Notes under the pieces: model-generated
Told to the model about the DNA's origin: nothing
The model's input: only the letters and a program-made list of their open reading frames with translations
The model's database searches: none
Source of the DNA: UBA1563 sp037440065
GTDB lineage: Bacteria > Bacteroidota > Ignavibacteria > Ignavibacteriales > Ignavibacteriaceae
DNA length: 64,000 bases
Direction of reading: 5' to 3'
NCBI GenBank assembly: GCA_037440065.1
Contig: JBBIUV010000018.1
Span: 186,001 to 250,000, forward strand
Translations under genes and position numbers: made by a program
Shown: positions 53,311 through 61,710 of the stretch, one piece after another
Position numbering within the stretch: position 1 is the first letter of the stretch
Layout: every line of letters begins with the position of its first letter

Positions 53311-54537
53311 ATGAGAGATGAAAGGACGGTTGATAAAATAGAACTTCTTAAAGCAACAATACCAGGTGCAAGAAACATCAAAAATATGATCAAAGTATGG
53401 GGCCCAGCTTGGCTTGTTATGATTGCTGATGTAGATGCGGCAAGTGTTATAACTGCAGCCCAAACTGGCTCAGTTTACGGTACCAAACTTATTTGGTTCT
53501 TGCTGTTGTTAATTTTCCCTCTATTTGTTATACAGGAATTGGCGGGGCGTGTTGGTGCAGTTACAGGCAAGGGATTAGGTGAACTAATTAGAGAGAACTA
53601 CAGTAAACGCACAGCGATTTTTGCAGCTGTACCAATGGCTCTTGTTGATATAATCAGTTATGTAGTGGAATACACAGGTGCAGCTATCGGTTTTCAGATT
53701 ATAGGAATATCACCTCAAGTTTCTGTCCCTTTTATTTTCATTGCACATATTCTTATAGTGTACAAGCGAAAGTATGCAGAAGCAGAGAAACCCCTAATAA
53801 TCATTTCAGTTTTGTTTGCTGTCTCATGGGCTGTTTCTGCTTTTTTGACAGCTCGGAACGGAATTCAGATGACACCATTTTATTTTTCTGCTTCAACAGG
53901 TTTCATTTTTTTGCTTGCAGCAAACGTTGGAGCGGTCATTATGCCGTTCATGCTTTTTTACCAAGCCTCAGCAACTGCCGAGAAAGGAATTACTGCCAAG
54001 AACCTTTGGGCGGTAAGACTTGAGACGGCTATAGGGGCAATTGTTTCAGAGCTAATAATGATTGCAATTGTAATTGCTACAATAGGAGTGAACAAGGATT
54101 CTTTGGATTTTGCATCACCCGGAATTCTTTCACAAGGACTATCTTCAATTGCCGGTACATTTGCGCCTTACTTTTTCGGCATAGGATTGATTGCCGCCTC
54201 ATTCATTGCACTTATTGTAATTTCTCTTGGAAGTAGTTGGGGTGTTGTTGAAGCATTAGGATGGGGCAGAAAAAATTGGTTCAAGGTATATCTTATCGAA
54301 TCAATTCCAGCTTTGATAGTACCGATGTTGACATTGAATCTAGTAAATTTAGCACTCAATTTAATGGTGCTGCAAATAGCTGTACTTGTGGGACCAGCAA
54401 TTACATTGGGACTAATAGCTTCAAACAAAAGATTGATGGGAAGTTATTCTTTGAAGGGATTTAATAAAATCATTTACTGGGCATTTTTCGTTCTAATATT
54501 AGGCACAGGCATTGTTAGTACGTTCTTATTATTTTAA
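53311..54537 (+). CDS. NRAMP-related transporter with altered metal site
   Basis: A 408-residue, eleven-helix NRAMP-fold protein. Helix 1 normally carries DPGN; here it reads IADVDAAS (Asp40-Val-Asp42-Ala43), so the metal-binding Asn is lost. Helix 6 keeps Met (GAVIMPFMLFYQAS) but Phe replaces the usual His of MPH. These positions bind Mn/Fe in classical NRAMP, so this member may carry another ion, as reported for divergent NRAMP-related Mg or Al transporters (recalled). It sits between DUF302 and a P1B ATPase. GTG/ATG starts upstream are not supported. Confidence 0.82.
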   Translation: MRDERTVDKIELLKATIPGARNIKNMIKVWGPAWLVMIADVDAASVITAAQTGSVYGTKLIWFLLLLIFPLFVIQELAGRVGAVTGKGLGELIRENYSKRTAIFAAVPMALVDIISYVVEYTGAAIGFQIIGISPQVSVPFIFIAHILIVYKRKYAEAEKPLIIISVLFAVSWAVSAFLTARNGIQMTPFYFSASTGFIFLLAANVGAVIMPFMLFYQASATAEKGITAKNLWAVRLETAIGAIVSELIMIAIVIATIGVNKDSLDFASPGILSQGLSSIAGTFAPYFFGIGLIAASFIALIVISLGSSWGVVEALGWGRKNWFKVYLIESIPALIVPMLTLNLVNLALNLMVLQIAVLVGPAITLGLIASNKRLMGSYSLKGFNKIIYWAFFVLILGTGIVSTFLLF

Positions 54538-54611
54538 CTGTCGATTGAAGAAACAGAAAGAGATGTTTATGAAAAAATTATACAGTGAGTTTAATATTTC
54601 CAAAGGGAACC

Positions 54612-56705
54612 ATGAAAAAATATCAACTAAAAAATATTGATTGCGCTTCGTGTGCAGCGAAAATAGAAGACGGGCTTTCGAAGATGGAGGGTGTGAAATC
54701 ATGCTCTGTAAATTTTGCAAACTCAACCTTACTGATAGATACACCGGATATTGAAGCTGCACGACAAAAAATAAAAGAGATTGAACCGGAAGTTATTGTT
54801 GAAGAGATCCAAGCTGAGAAAACCGCTGAATCAGGAAATGTTTGGGAGGAAAACAAAAATGAATTGATAAAAATCTTTCTAACAATTCTGCTACTGGCAG
54901 TTGGGGTAATTTTTGAGAAAGAAATTCATAATACACCATACCGCATAGTTGAATATTTGATTTTTATCCCGGCTTATTTATTAAGCGGCTGGGGCGTATT
55001 AAACGGAGCTTTTAGAAGCATTACAAAAGGCAAAATATTTAATGAACATTTTCTAATGACAATCGCAACGCTTGGCGCAATTGCAATTGACGCAATGCCG
55101 GAAGCTGTAACTGTAATGTTGTTTTATGTGGTCGGAGAATTATTTCAAGATATTTCTGTTAATCGTTCACGTAAATCGATTAAAGCATTGTTAGAAATAA
55201 AACCGGATTATGCTAATATAAAAAGCGATGGTGAAATAAAACGAGTTTCTCCGGAAAGCGTAAAAGTTGGTGAAAATATTATAGTAAAAGCTGGTGAAAA
55301 AATTCCTTTGGATGGAGAAATAATTGAAGGTAATTCTTTTGTTGATACGTCTGCATTAACCGGAGAAAGCGTTCCAAGAAAAGTTAAAGAAAAAGATATT
55401 GTCTTATCAGGAATGATAAATCAGTCTGGTCTACTGACGATTAGAGTTACAAAATTATTTAATGAATCATCCATCTCACGAATTTTGGAGCTTGTTGAAA
55501 ATGCCGCTTCAAAAAAGGCAGAAACTGAAAAGTTTATTACAACGTTTGCGAAATTTTACACTCCGGTTGTCGTGATTGGCGCTTTACTTCTTGCAGTTAT
55601 TCCGCCGTTGCTTTTTGCCAATCAAACTTTTACAGATTGGATATACAGAGCATTGGTAGTTCTCGTAATATCTTGTCCTTGCGCTTTAGTAATCAGCATT
55701 CCGCTTGGATACTTTGGCGGAATTGGTGGAGCTTCACGAAGAGGAATCTTGGTAAAAGGTTCAAACTATTTGGATGCTCTTACAAAAGTTAAGACAGTAG
55801 TTTTTGATAAAACGGGAACATTAACAAAAGGCGAGTTTAAAGTATCTGAAATTGTTGTTAAAAATGGATTTGATAAAGATGAGTTGTTACGGCTTGCTGC
55901 TTATGCTGAATCTCATTCAAATCATCCGATAGCGAAATCTGTAATTGAAGCATACGGAGGAACGATTAATCAAGAATTGATTAGTGACGTTCAGGAAATA
56001 AGCGGTAAAGGAATAAAAGCAAATATTAATGGACAGATAATCCTTGTCGGAAACGATAAACTTCTTCATTTGGAAAATATACAACACGATAAATGTGATG
56101 TCCAGGGAACAGTCATTCATATCGCTGCAAATTCAGTTTACGCCGGATACATTATTATTACCGATACACTAAAAGAAGGTGCGAAAGAAACAATAAGCTT
56201 GCTAAAGAAGAAAAATATTAATTCGGTTATGCTTACGGGAGATAATAAAACGGCGGCAGAATCTTTTGCAAAGAAACTTGGAATAGATAAGTGTTATTAT
56301 GAACTGCTGCCGGAAGATAAAGTAAATCATATTGAGCAAATTATCCAATCATCAATTAAAGGAGACAAAGTTGCCTTCGTTGGGGATGGTATAAATGATG
56401 CGCCGGTTTTAGCACGCGCAGATGTTGGGATAGCAATGGGCGCACTCGGTTCGGATGCTGCTGTTGAAACTGCGGATGTTGTTCTTATGGCAGATTCTCC
56501 TCTGCAGGTTGTTACAGCAATTGATATAGCAAAGAAAACGAGAAAAATAGTTTGGCAAAATATTGGCTTCGCTATGGGAGTAAAATTATTCTTTATCCTT
56601 CTCGGCGTATTGGGAATTGCTACAATGTGGGAAGCGGTCTTTGGAGATATGGGTGTTGCAATCATTGCAATATTAAATGCGATGAGAGTTATCGGGGAAA
56701 ATTGA
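54612..56705 (+). CDS. P1B-type Zn/Cd/Pb-exporting ATPase
   Basis: A 697-residue CadA/ZntA-like pump. ATG 54612 follows AAAGGGA and gives the natural N-terminus; the TTG extension to 54585 is discarded. N-terminal HMA domain with CASC (Cys11, Cys14); helices; actuator domain TGESVP; CPC metal site (Cys355-Pro-Cys357); DKTGTLT with phosphorylated Asp399; HPIAKS; GDGINDAP. The final helix has FGDMGVAIIAILNAMR, the Asp-containing P1B-2 pattern for divalent Zn/Cd/Pb. It complements the RND and CDF exporters. Confidence 0.92.
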   Translation: MKKYQLKNIDCASCAAKIEDGLSKMEGVKSCSVNFANSTLLIDTPDIEAARQKIKEIEPEVIVEEIQAEKTAESGNVWEENKNELIKIFLTILLLAVGVIFEKEIHNTPYRIVEYLIFIPAYLLSGWGVLNGAFRSITKGKIFNEHFLMTIATLGAIAIDAMPEAVTVMLFYVVGELFQDISVNRSRKSIKALLEIKPDYANIKSDGEIKRVSPESVKVGENIIVKAGEKIPLDGEIIEGNSFVDTSALTGESVPRKVKEKDIVLSGMINQSGLLTIRVTKLFNESSISRILELVENAASKKAETEKFITTFAKFYTPVVVIGALLLAVIPPLLFANQTFTDWIYRALVVLVISCPCALVISIPLGYFGGIGGASRRGILVKGSNYLDALTKVKTVVFDKTGTLTKGEFKVSEIVVKNGFDKDELLRLAAYAESHSNHPIAKSVIEAYGGTINQELISDVQEISGKGIKANINGQIILVGNDKLLHLENIQHDKCDVQGTVIHIAANSVYAGYIIITDTLKEGAKETISLLKKKNINSVMLTGDNKTAAESFAKKLGIDKCYYELLPEDKVNHIEQIIQSSIKGDKVAFVGDGINDAPVLARADVGIAMGALGSDAAVETADVVLMADSPLQVVTAIDIAKKTRKIVWQNIGFAMGVKLFFILLGVLGIATMWEAVFGDMGVAIIAILNAMRVIGEN

Positions 56706-56731
56706 ACAATAATATCAAGAAGGATAAAAAA

Positions 56732-57175
56732 ATGAAAAAGATTAACTGCAAATATTATTTAGCATTTGCGATATTTTTATTGAGCGGTGCTTTTATTGTT
56801 AGAGCTCAGAGTGTGGAAGAGAATAAACCGGCAAAAGACTGGTCATATAATTCTTCCGATTGGTGCAACACAAATGTTCCTATAAAATATCGGTTGACGA
56901 CGAAACAGATATCAAGTATTTTATATTTGAGATTAAAGTACAATGAAATTATCCTACCGGAAATTGCAAAATTGGATCAATTACAAAAAGCTGTTGATAA
57001 TAAATCTACCGGTTCATTAAATAATGTTTCAAATGAAATTCAAAAATTGGAAGAAAAACTATTTGAGCTTAAACTTGAAGTAAGAATTCAAATAAGAAGA
57101 CATCTCAGTCCCCAACAAATTACCTACTTCGATGATTTTGTTTTTAGCCATTGGTGGGAATGGAAACAACAATAA
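56732..57175 (+). CDS. Spy/CpxP-like periplasmic protein, copy 2
   Basis: A 147-residue exported protein. ATG 56732 follows AAGAAGGAT and starts a signal peptide (to VRAQS); the open frame upstream overlaps the ATPase gene and is not used. DWCNTNVPIKYRLTTKQISS and LSPQQITYFDDF give the two L-x-x-Q segments. It shares the W-x-N-x-NVPxKYxL block with the 51483 product, so the two are paralogues. It ends in a Trp/His-rich tail (FSHWWEWKQQ). A single Cys near residue 46 could contact metal. Confidence 0.75.
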   Translation: MKKINCKYYLAFAIFLLSGAFIVRAQSVEENKPAKDWSYNSSDWCNTNVPIKYRLTTKQISSILYLRLKYNEIILPEIAKLDQLQKAVDNKSTGSLNNVSNEIQKLEEKLFELKLEVRIQIRRHLSPQQITYFDDFVFSHWWEWKQQ

Positions 57176-57338
57176 AAATATTTTTGCCACTATCTTTCGT
57201 TCTACAAGAGTAATGGTTTTTATTTATATGTTCCTATTTTTGTTAGAGAAGCTTTATCTCATAAATGGAGTTTAGAAGATGATTTGGACAAAAAGAATAA
57301 AACTTGGAAATAGTAAGTAGAGTGATGGGAGAAAATAT

Positions 57339-57986
57339 ATGGATGGATTAGTTCACATAATTACGGGGGCCTTATTACTGAGCATTGTACATGCATCAAT
57401 ACCGAATCATTGGATTCCCTTAGTAGCGTTATCAAAATCGGAAAAGTGGAGCGAAAAATTTACAATGGGTGCAACAGCAATTGCCGGTTTGGCGCATACG
57501 CTCAGCACTATAATAATTGGAGTCATCGTTGGGTTTTTCGGTTATAAACTATCCTCTTCTTATGCATTTATTGTCGGCGTAATTGCCCCGACGGTTTTGA
57601 TTATCCTTGGGATTGCTTATTTAATTGCGAGTTTTAGGCATAACAAACATCATCATCACCACGAAATTCATCTTAACGATGCAAATTTGCTTTTGGCGAA
57701 GAAAACTACATTTACGATACTTCTCACTTTAGTTGTCTCAATGTTTTTTTCTCCTTGTTTAGAAATTGAAGCCTACTTCTTTGTTGCAAGCAAACTAGGA
57801 TGGGAAGGAATCATAGCTGTATCAATAGTTTACACATTTGTTACGGTATCCGGGATGCTTTTGTTGGTTTGGTTTGGATTGAAAGGCGTTCAAAAAATTA
57901 ACTCCAATTATCTTGAACATCATGAAAAAACAATTACCGGGTTTCTACTGGTTTTCTTAGGTATAGCCGGGTATTTCATAAGATAA
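57339..57986 (+). CDS. Six-helix membrane protein with His-rich loop (possible metal exporter)
   Basis: A 215-residue protein with six predicted helices and a His-rich cytoplasmic loop (NKHHHHHEIH) between helices 3 and 4. HASIPNHWIPLVAL in helix 1 and SMFFSPCLEIEAYFF in helix 4 are its most distinctive stretches, resembling NicO/RcnA-like or UreH-like exporters. The His loop and the adjoining CDF gene point to divalent metal handling; the exact family is uncertain. Confidence 0.65.
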   Translation: MDGLVHIITGALLLSIVHASIPNHWIPLVALSKSEKWSEKFTMGATAIAGLAHTLSTIIIGVIVGFFGYKLSSSYAFIVGVIAPTVLIILGIAYLIASFRHNKHHHHHEIHLNDANLLLAKKTTFTILLTLVVSMFFSPCLEIEAYFFVASKLGWEGIIAVSIVYTFVTVSGMLLLVWFGLKGVQKINSNYLEHHEKTITGFLLVFLGIAGYFIR

Positions 57987-58004
57987 ATAAATGTGAATAT
58001 TCAT

Positions 58005-58901
58005 ATGGAACACAATCATAATCACTCACACGCACAGTTTGATTATAACAAAGCATTCGCTTTCGGAATCATTTTAAATACAATCTATATTATCGTTGAA
58101 TTTGTTTTTGGTTTAAGAATAAATTCGATGGCGCTGATTGCCGATGCCGGTCATAATTTAAGTGATGTCCTAGGTTTGCTTATTGCCTGGGGAGCGACCT
58201 ACCTTGCAAGAACTTCAACAACGAATAGAAGAACATACGGACTAAGAAAATCAACTATTCTTGCTGCATTTTTTAATGCGATAATACTATTAATTGCAGT
58301 AGGGGCCATTTCAATTGAAGCTGTTAGAAAATTTATTTCACCGGAACAGGTTGGAGGAACAACCATGATGATTGTTGCCGGGATAGGTGTTTTGATAAAC
58401 ACTCTTACAGCTCTTCTCTTTTTAAAGGGAAAAGAGAAAGATTTAAACATTAAAGGGGCATTCTTGCATATGGCTGCTGATGCCGGAGTTTCGCTTGGAG
58501 TAGTTGTAGCCGGTTTGATGATAACTTATACAAATTGGTTGTGGCTTGATCCGGCAATGAGTTTAGCTATCGTTCTCGTAATTACAATAGGCACTTGGGG
58601 ACTTTTAAAAAATTCATTTATGCTATCAATGGATGCAGTACCGGATAAAATCAATGTACCCAAAGTGAAACAATATCTAACCTCTTTACCGAATGTGAAA
58701 GATCTTCACGACTTACACATTTGGGGAATGAGCACAACTGAAACCGCACTAACCGCTCATTTAGTAGTGGAAAAATTTCCGGAAAATAATCAATTGGTTG
58801 AAACAATAAATTCAAAATTACACGATGAATTCGGAATTGGACATCCGACAATTCAGTTAGAGTTGACTTCAGAAACAAATAATTGTGAGAAGTGCGGGTA
58901 A
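58005..58901 (+). CDS. CDF-family zinc transporter (CzcD/ZitB type)
   Basis: A 298-residue cation diffusion facilitator; GTG 57993 would add four residues. His-rich N-terminus (MEHNHNHSHAQ), six helices with the HNLSDVLG site (ALIADAGHNLSDVLGLL) and HMAADAGVSLG for the paired metal site in helix 5, then a C-terminal cytoplasmic domain (DLHDLHIWGMSTTE, GIGHPTIQLE) and a Cys pair at the end (NCEKCG). His/Asp in helices 2 and 5 favour Zn/Cd. Starts 18 bases after the His-rich membrane gene. Confidence 0.92.
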   Translation: MEHNHNHSHAQFDYNKAFAFGIILNTIYIIVEFVFGLRINSMALIADAGHNLSDVLGLLIAWGATYLARTSTTNRRTYGLRKSTILAAFFNAIILLIAVGAISIEAVRKFISPEQVGGTTMMIVAGIGVLINTLTALLFLKGKEKDLNIKGAFLHMAADAGVSLGVVVAGLMITYTNWLWLDPAMSLAIVLVITIGTWGLLKNSFMLSMDAVPDKINVPKVKQYLTSLPNVKDLHDLHIWGMSTTETALTAHLVVEKFPENNQLVETINSKLHDEFGIGHPTIQLELTSETNNCEKCG

Positions 58902-59163
58902 TCCGAATCTTTATTTTGCACTGAATAATTATCTCTAAAATCTTGTAAGAATATTTTTGAATGATGAGTGCATTCTTTTGATTAAGATCATCAATCAAAT
59001 CATGTTATAATTTACAGTCGGAGTTGTATACTTAATTCTAATTCAGTTATAAGTTCGATGGGGGGAAGAAAATCTAATTAAAACCTCTTGAGCACTTATC
59101 AAAATTATTGTGTAAAGAAAAGAAGTTGGAGATCGAAGTAGCCCTTAAATAAAGGATTACTTT

Positions 59164-60180
59164 TCATAAAAGATTAACCGCATCTCTTAAATTTTGTTGC
59201 TGAAGGTGAGCATAGATTTGAGTGGTTGATAAATCTTCGTGCCCTAAAAGTTCTTTAACTATATAAAGTGAAACTCCTTTTTGAACCAGTTGCGAAGCAA
59301 AGGAATGACGCAAAGTGTGGAAGTGAATTTTATCATCTAAACCAGCTGCGCGAACGGACTTCTTGAATTGTTTGCTTACAAAATCTTCATTGAGTTTAAT
59401 TCCGTTTATTCGGGTAAAGACAAAAGTATTTTTTTCTAAATCAATAACCTTGGGTAATTGATTTGATAACCGACTTCCGAGGATTGGACTGATCGGAATA
59501 ATTCTTTCTTTTTTACTTTTAGTTGTGAATGTAGCTGAGCATTGAACGGTGATAATATTTTGTTTGAAGTCTATCCAATTCCATTTCATATTTAGCAATT
59601 CACCCAATCGCATCCCGGTATAAAAAGCAGCGGTAAACAAAGTGCGGAGAAATTCTTTTTGTGTGTGGTCAAGAATGATTTTCAATTCAAGATCAGAAAT
59701 GAAAACGGGAAAAGGTTTTGCAATTTTCGGCGCTTTGATTTTCTTTAGTGGATTATCTGAAAGGTAATTCCAAACAACTGCTTTACTGAATGTCGCTTTA
59801 AGGGTGCGGTAGTAAAGGCCGGCTCCTCGTTGTGTACGTACAAATGTTGATGTAACAAATTTATCGAGTGTAAGGATACTTAGACGGTGTAATGAAACAT
59901 CTCCAGCGAAGGAGATTAACTGCCTAAATGAAAGTTCAACTGAGCGCAAGTAACTTTTTGATTTTGTTTTCTTAATATATTCTTTGTACTCATCCAGGAA
60001 TTTTGAAAGTGAAATGGAAAGAATATACGCTTTTGGTTCAACGCTTTCTCGTGAAAAGTTTGCCATGAACTTATATGCTTGTTTTTGATTGGCTGTTTTC
60101 GTTGAAACCGTTGTGCGTTTACCGTTGAGATCATAAGTCAACTGATAGAACGGTGATTTTTTTGTTTTAGAAATAAACAT
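59164..60180 (-). CDS. Island tyrosine integrase
   Basis: A 338-residue recombinase transcribed inward from the right attachment site, the standard layout for tRNA-targeting integrases. Small N-terminal beta-rich arm domain (~1-50, FYQLTYDLNGKRTTVSTKT), core-binding domain (~55-145), catalytic domain (~155-335) with Arg191 (TGMRLGE), His288 and Arg291 (HTLRH), His314 (LLGHED) and Tyr323 (QIYAH), all intact. ATG 60180 is 90 bases from the repeat. The strongest candidate for the enzyme that moves the whole island. Confidence 0.92.
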   Translation of the reverse strand: MFISKTKKSPFYQLTYDLNGKRTTVSTKTANQKQAYKFMANFSRESVEPKAYILSISLSKFLDEYKEYIKKTKSKSYLRSVELSFRQLISFAGDVSLHRLSILTLDKFVTSTFVRTQRGAGLYYRTLKATFSKAVVWNYLSDNPLKKIKAPKIAKPFPVFISDLELKIILDHTQKEFLRTLFTAAFYTGMRLGELLNMKWNWIDFKQNIITVQCSATFTTKSKKERIIPISPILGSRLSNQLPKVIDLEKNTFVFTRINGIKLNEDFVSKQFKKSVRAAGLDDKIHFHTLRHSFASQLVQKGVSLYIVKELLGHEDLSTTQIYAHLQQQNLRDAVNLL

Positions 60181-60202
60181 AAGATTTAACTCCTTATGTT
60201 TG

Positions 60203-60222
60203 ATAGGGACTGAGTAGGGAGT
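60203..60222 (+). promoter_or_regulatory. Candidate integrase arm sites, right end
   Basis: ATAGGGACT (60203-60211) and GTAGGGAGT (60214-60222), phased 11 bases and matching the left-end pair at 23679-23698. They lie between the integrase start and the attachment core. Confidence 0.5.
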
Positions 60223-60258
60223 GAGTGAAAAAATGGCGGTTAGGAACTAATTACCACA

Positions 60259-60274
60259 AGAATCCCGATTATTT
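60259..60274 (+). repeat. 16-bp terminal repeat, right copy
   Basis: AGAATCCCGATTATTT; left copy at 23652-23667. It overlaps the first four bases of the 51-bp core, where GATTA-TTTG-TAATC forms a short palindrome around the crossover region. Confidence 0.6.
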
Positions 60275-60321
60275 GTAATCAGCAGGTTGCGGGTTCGAGT
60301 CCCATTTCCAGCTCAAAAAAG
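60271..60321 (+). repeat. Right attachment repeat (attR core) with 3' tRNA-Thr fragment
   Basis: Perfect 51-base copy of 23554-23604. It contains only the 3' part of a tRNA-Thr (60271-60313), from the anticodon loop to the discriminator, so it is not a functional tRNA. It marks the right limit of the island. Confidence 0.95.
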
Positions 60322-60357
60322 GCTTGATTTTGAATGAAATCAAGTCTTTTTTATTTT
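60321..60357. terminator. Original tRNA-Thr terminator, now at right junction
   Basis: GGCTTGATTT (60321-60330) pairs with AAATCAAGTC (60337-60346), one G-T pair, loop of six, then a T-rich tract. On the minus strand the A-tract of the core supplies T residues, so it also serves the YeeE-like operon ending at 60389. Presumably the ancestral terminator of the tRNA gene. Confidence 0.75.
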
Positions 60358-60388
60358 AAATAAAGCAGCTTCGACATTTTAAAGGTTT

Positions 60389-60799
60389 TTAATGCGGTAG
60401 TTTGCTCTTCAATCTTGTGTACAGAAAAGCTCCTATAATTGCACCGGTAAAGGTGAATATTGCCGGAAGTTCACCAGCTCCAATTTGAGCAAAGATAGGT
60501 CCGGGACAAGCTCCCGTAACTGCCCAGCCTAATCCGAAAATCGCCCCGCCAATTACGACTCCCTTGTTCATTTCTTTCTCGGAGATTTTTATTTTTCCTC
60601 CCTTTACATCCTTTATCTTAAAAGTCTTGATCAGCAGATATGAAACTAATCCGATGGCAATTGCTGAACAAATTATTAAGTACATATGCGCTTCTTCAAA
60701 TTTGAACATGCTATTTATTCTAAACCAACTTATTACTTGCGATTTAGTTAAAACTATTCCGAAGAGAATTCCGGGTAAAATATATTTTAAATCTTTCAT
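60389..60799 (-). CDS. YeeE/YedE-like (DUF6691) membrane protein, half-transporter B
   Basis: A 136-residue, four-helix protein with the family motif IFGLGWAVTGACPGPIFAQI, containing the conserved Cys of thiosulfate/sulfur permeases of the TsuA/YeeE type. It pairs with the preceding gene to form a split transporter. Nine bases separate the two. In this family the halves import thiosulfate or related sulfane sulfur for cysteine and methionine synthesis. Confidence 0.82.
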   Translation of the reverse strand: MKDLKYILPGILFGIVLTKSQVISWFRINSMFKFEEAHMYLIICSAIAIGLVSYLLIKTFKIKDVKGGKIKISEKEMNKGVVIGGAIFGLGWAVTGACPGPIFAQIGAGELPAIFTFTGAIIGAFLYTRLKSKLPH

Positions 60800-60808
60800 T
60801 GTTTACCC

Positions 60809-61276
60809 TTAGTAAAAAAGAAAAGTCATGATTAATCCGCCGACAAAGAAAAATATTGTGGCAATGATTCCCGATTTTTGAAGTGTGGATATTCCGGTGA
60901 TCGAATGTCCCGAAGTACATCCGTTTGCATAGCGAGTTCCAAAACCAACTAAGATTCCACCAGCTAATAACTGAACATACCCCAAAAGTGAGTGGTAACT
61001 TTCCGGAAGAAATTTCTCCGGTGTTTCTGAAAGTAGAAAGTTAGCGATCCATCCACCGATGGTAATCCCAATTACAAAATAAAACTTCCATCGATTTTTA
61101 TTTACAAAATCGGTGATGTTTTCCTTGTTGCTGCCCGGGAAAATAACCGAGCAGATATAGTCGAACGAAGAAGATATCCCGAACATTTTGCTGCCGAAAA
61201 GAAGAAAGAAGGGAACAAACAACCCGATGAGCGGACCGGCGACATACCATTTACTTAACTCGTTTATTATCTCCAA
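60809..61276 (-). CDS. YeeE/YedE-like membrane protein, half-transporter A
   Basis: A 155-residue protein with four to five helices and GFGTRYANGCTSGHSITG, the Cys motif of the other half of split YeeE transporters. With its downstream partner it should make one sulfur-import unit. It lies 11 bases after the OsmC-type gene, suggesting a common operon with MetZ. Confidence 0.85.
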   Translation of the reverse strand: MEIINELSKWYVAGPLIGLFVPFFLLFGSKMFGISSSFDYICSVIFPGSNKENITDFVNKNRWKFYFVIGITIGGWIANFLLSETPEKFLPESYHSLLGYVQLLAGGILVGFGTRYANGCTSGHSITGISTLQKSGIIATIFFFVGGLIMTFLFY

Positions 61277-61287
61277 TGTTTATCTCA

Positions 61288-61704
61288 CTATTTATTTAAC
61301 TTATAATTGAATTTCAAAACTGCGCTCTTCTCTAAAATTTTTGAAACGGAACAATACTTTGTCACCGAGAGATCAATCGCTTTTTGAATTTTGGTTTCAT
61401 CTAAATCACCCTTGAAAATATAAGTCACCAAGATCTCATTAAAGATTGCCGGTGTTTCATCTTCTCTTCGCGAAGCATCAATTTCAATTTGAAAATCTTC
61501 AATTACCTGCTTCTGTTTTTTTAAGATACTGATAATATCGATTGCGCTGCAACTTCCCAATCCCATTAGGATCAATTCCATCGGGCGCGCACCAAGTCCG
61601 TGCCCACCAACGGCTTCGGCGGCATCGATATTTACTTTTACATTTGAAGCGCCGATTGCTTCAAGATGGAAATCATTATCTACTCTTTTAAGATTTACTT
61701 TCAC
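61288..61704 (-). CDS. OsmC/Ohr-family protein
   Basis: A 138-residue OsmC-like protein. Key residues: LMGLGSCSAIDIISIL with the first catalytic Cys and TKYCSVSKIL with the second. These proteins reduce hydroperoxides or persulfides. Next to YeeE-like genes, a role in sulfane sulfur handling is likely. It is six bases downstream of the PLP-enzyme gene. Confidence 0.88.
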   Translation of the reverse strand: MKVNLKRVDNDFHLEAIGASNVKVNIDAAEAVGGHGLGARPMELILMGLGSCSAIDIISILKKQKQVIEDFQIEIDASRREDETPAIFNEILVTYIFKGDLDETKIQKAIDLSVTKYCSVSKILEKSAVLKFNYKLNK

Positions 61705-61710
61705 GTTTAC

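Larger units (their letters stand above)
23605..60321. mobile_element. Integrative genomic island in tRNA-Thr, about 36.7 kb
   Basis: Bounded by perfect 51-bp copies of the tRNA-Thr 3' end, with a tyrosine integrase pointing inward from the right end (59164-60180). Contents in order: ArdC, RadC/JAB, unknown membrane and peptidase-like genes, Mrr nuclease, nuclease-methylase/S/OLD trio, a second integrase with primase-helicase, a metal-resistance block, and the integrase. The left half is all minus strand and the right half all plus until the integrase. No relaxase, coupling protein or type IV secretion gene is visible, so it is not self-conjugative as seen; it could be mobilisable or phage-assisted. 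The island is visibly more AT-rich than the flanks in its left half. Confidence 0.9.

Noticed and set aside
23605..60321. Self-transmissible conjugative element
   Set aside because: No relaxase, coupling protein or type IV secretion gene is visible; ArdC and RadC alone do not show conjugation.
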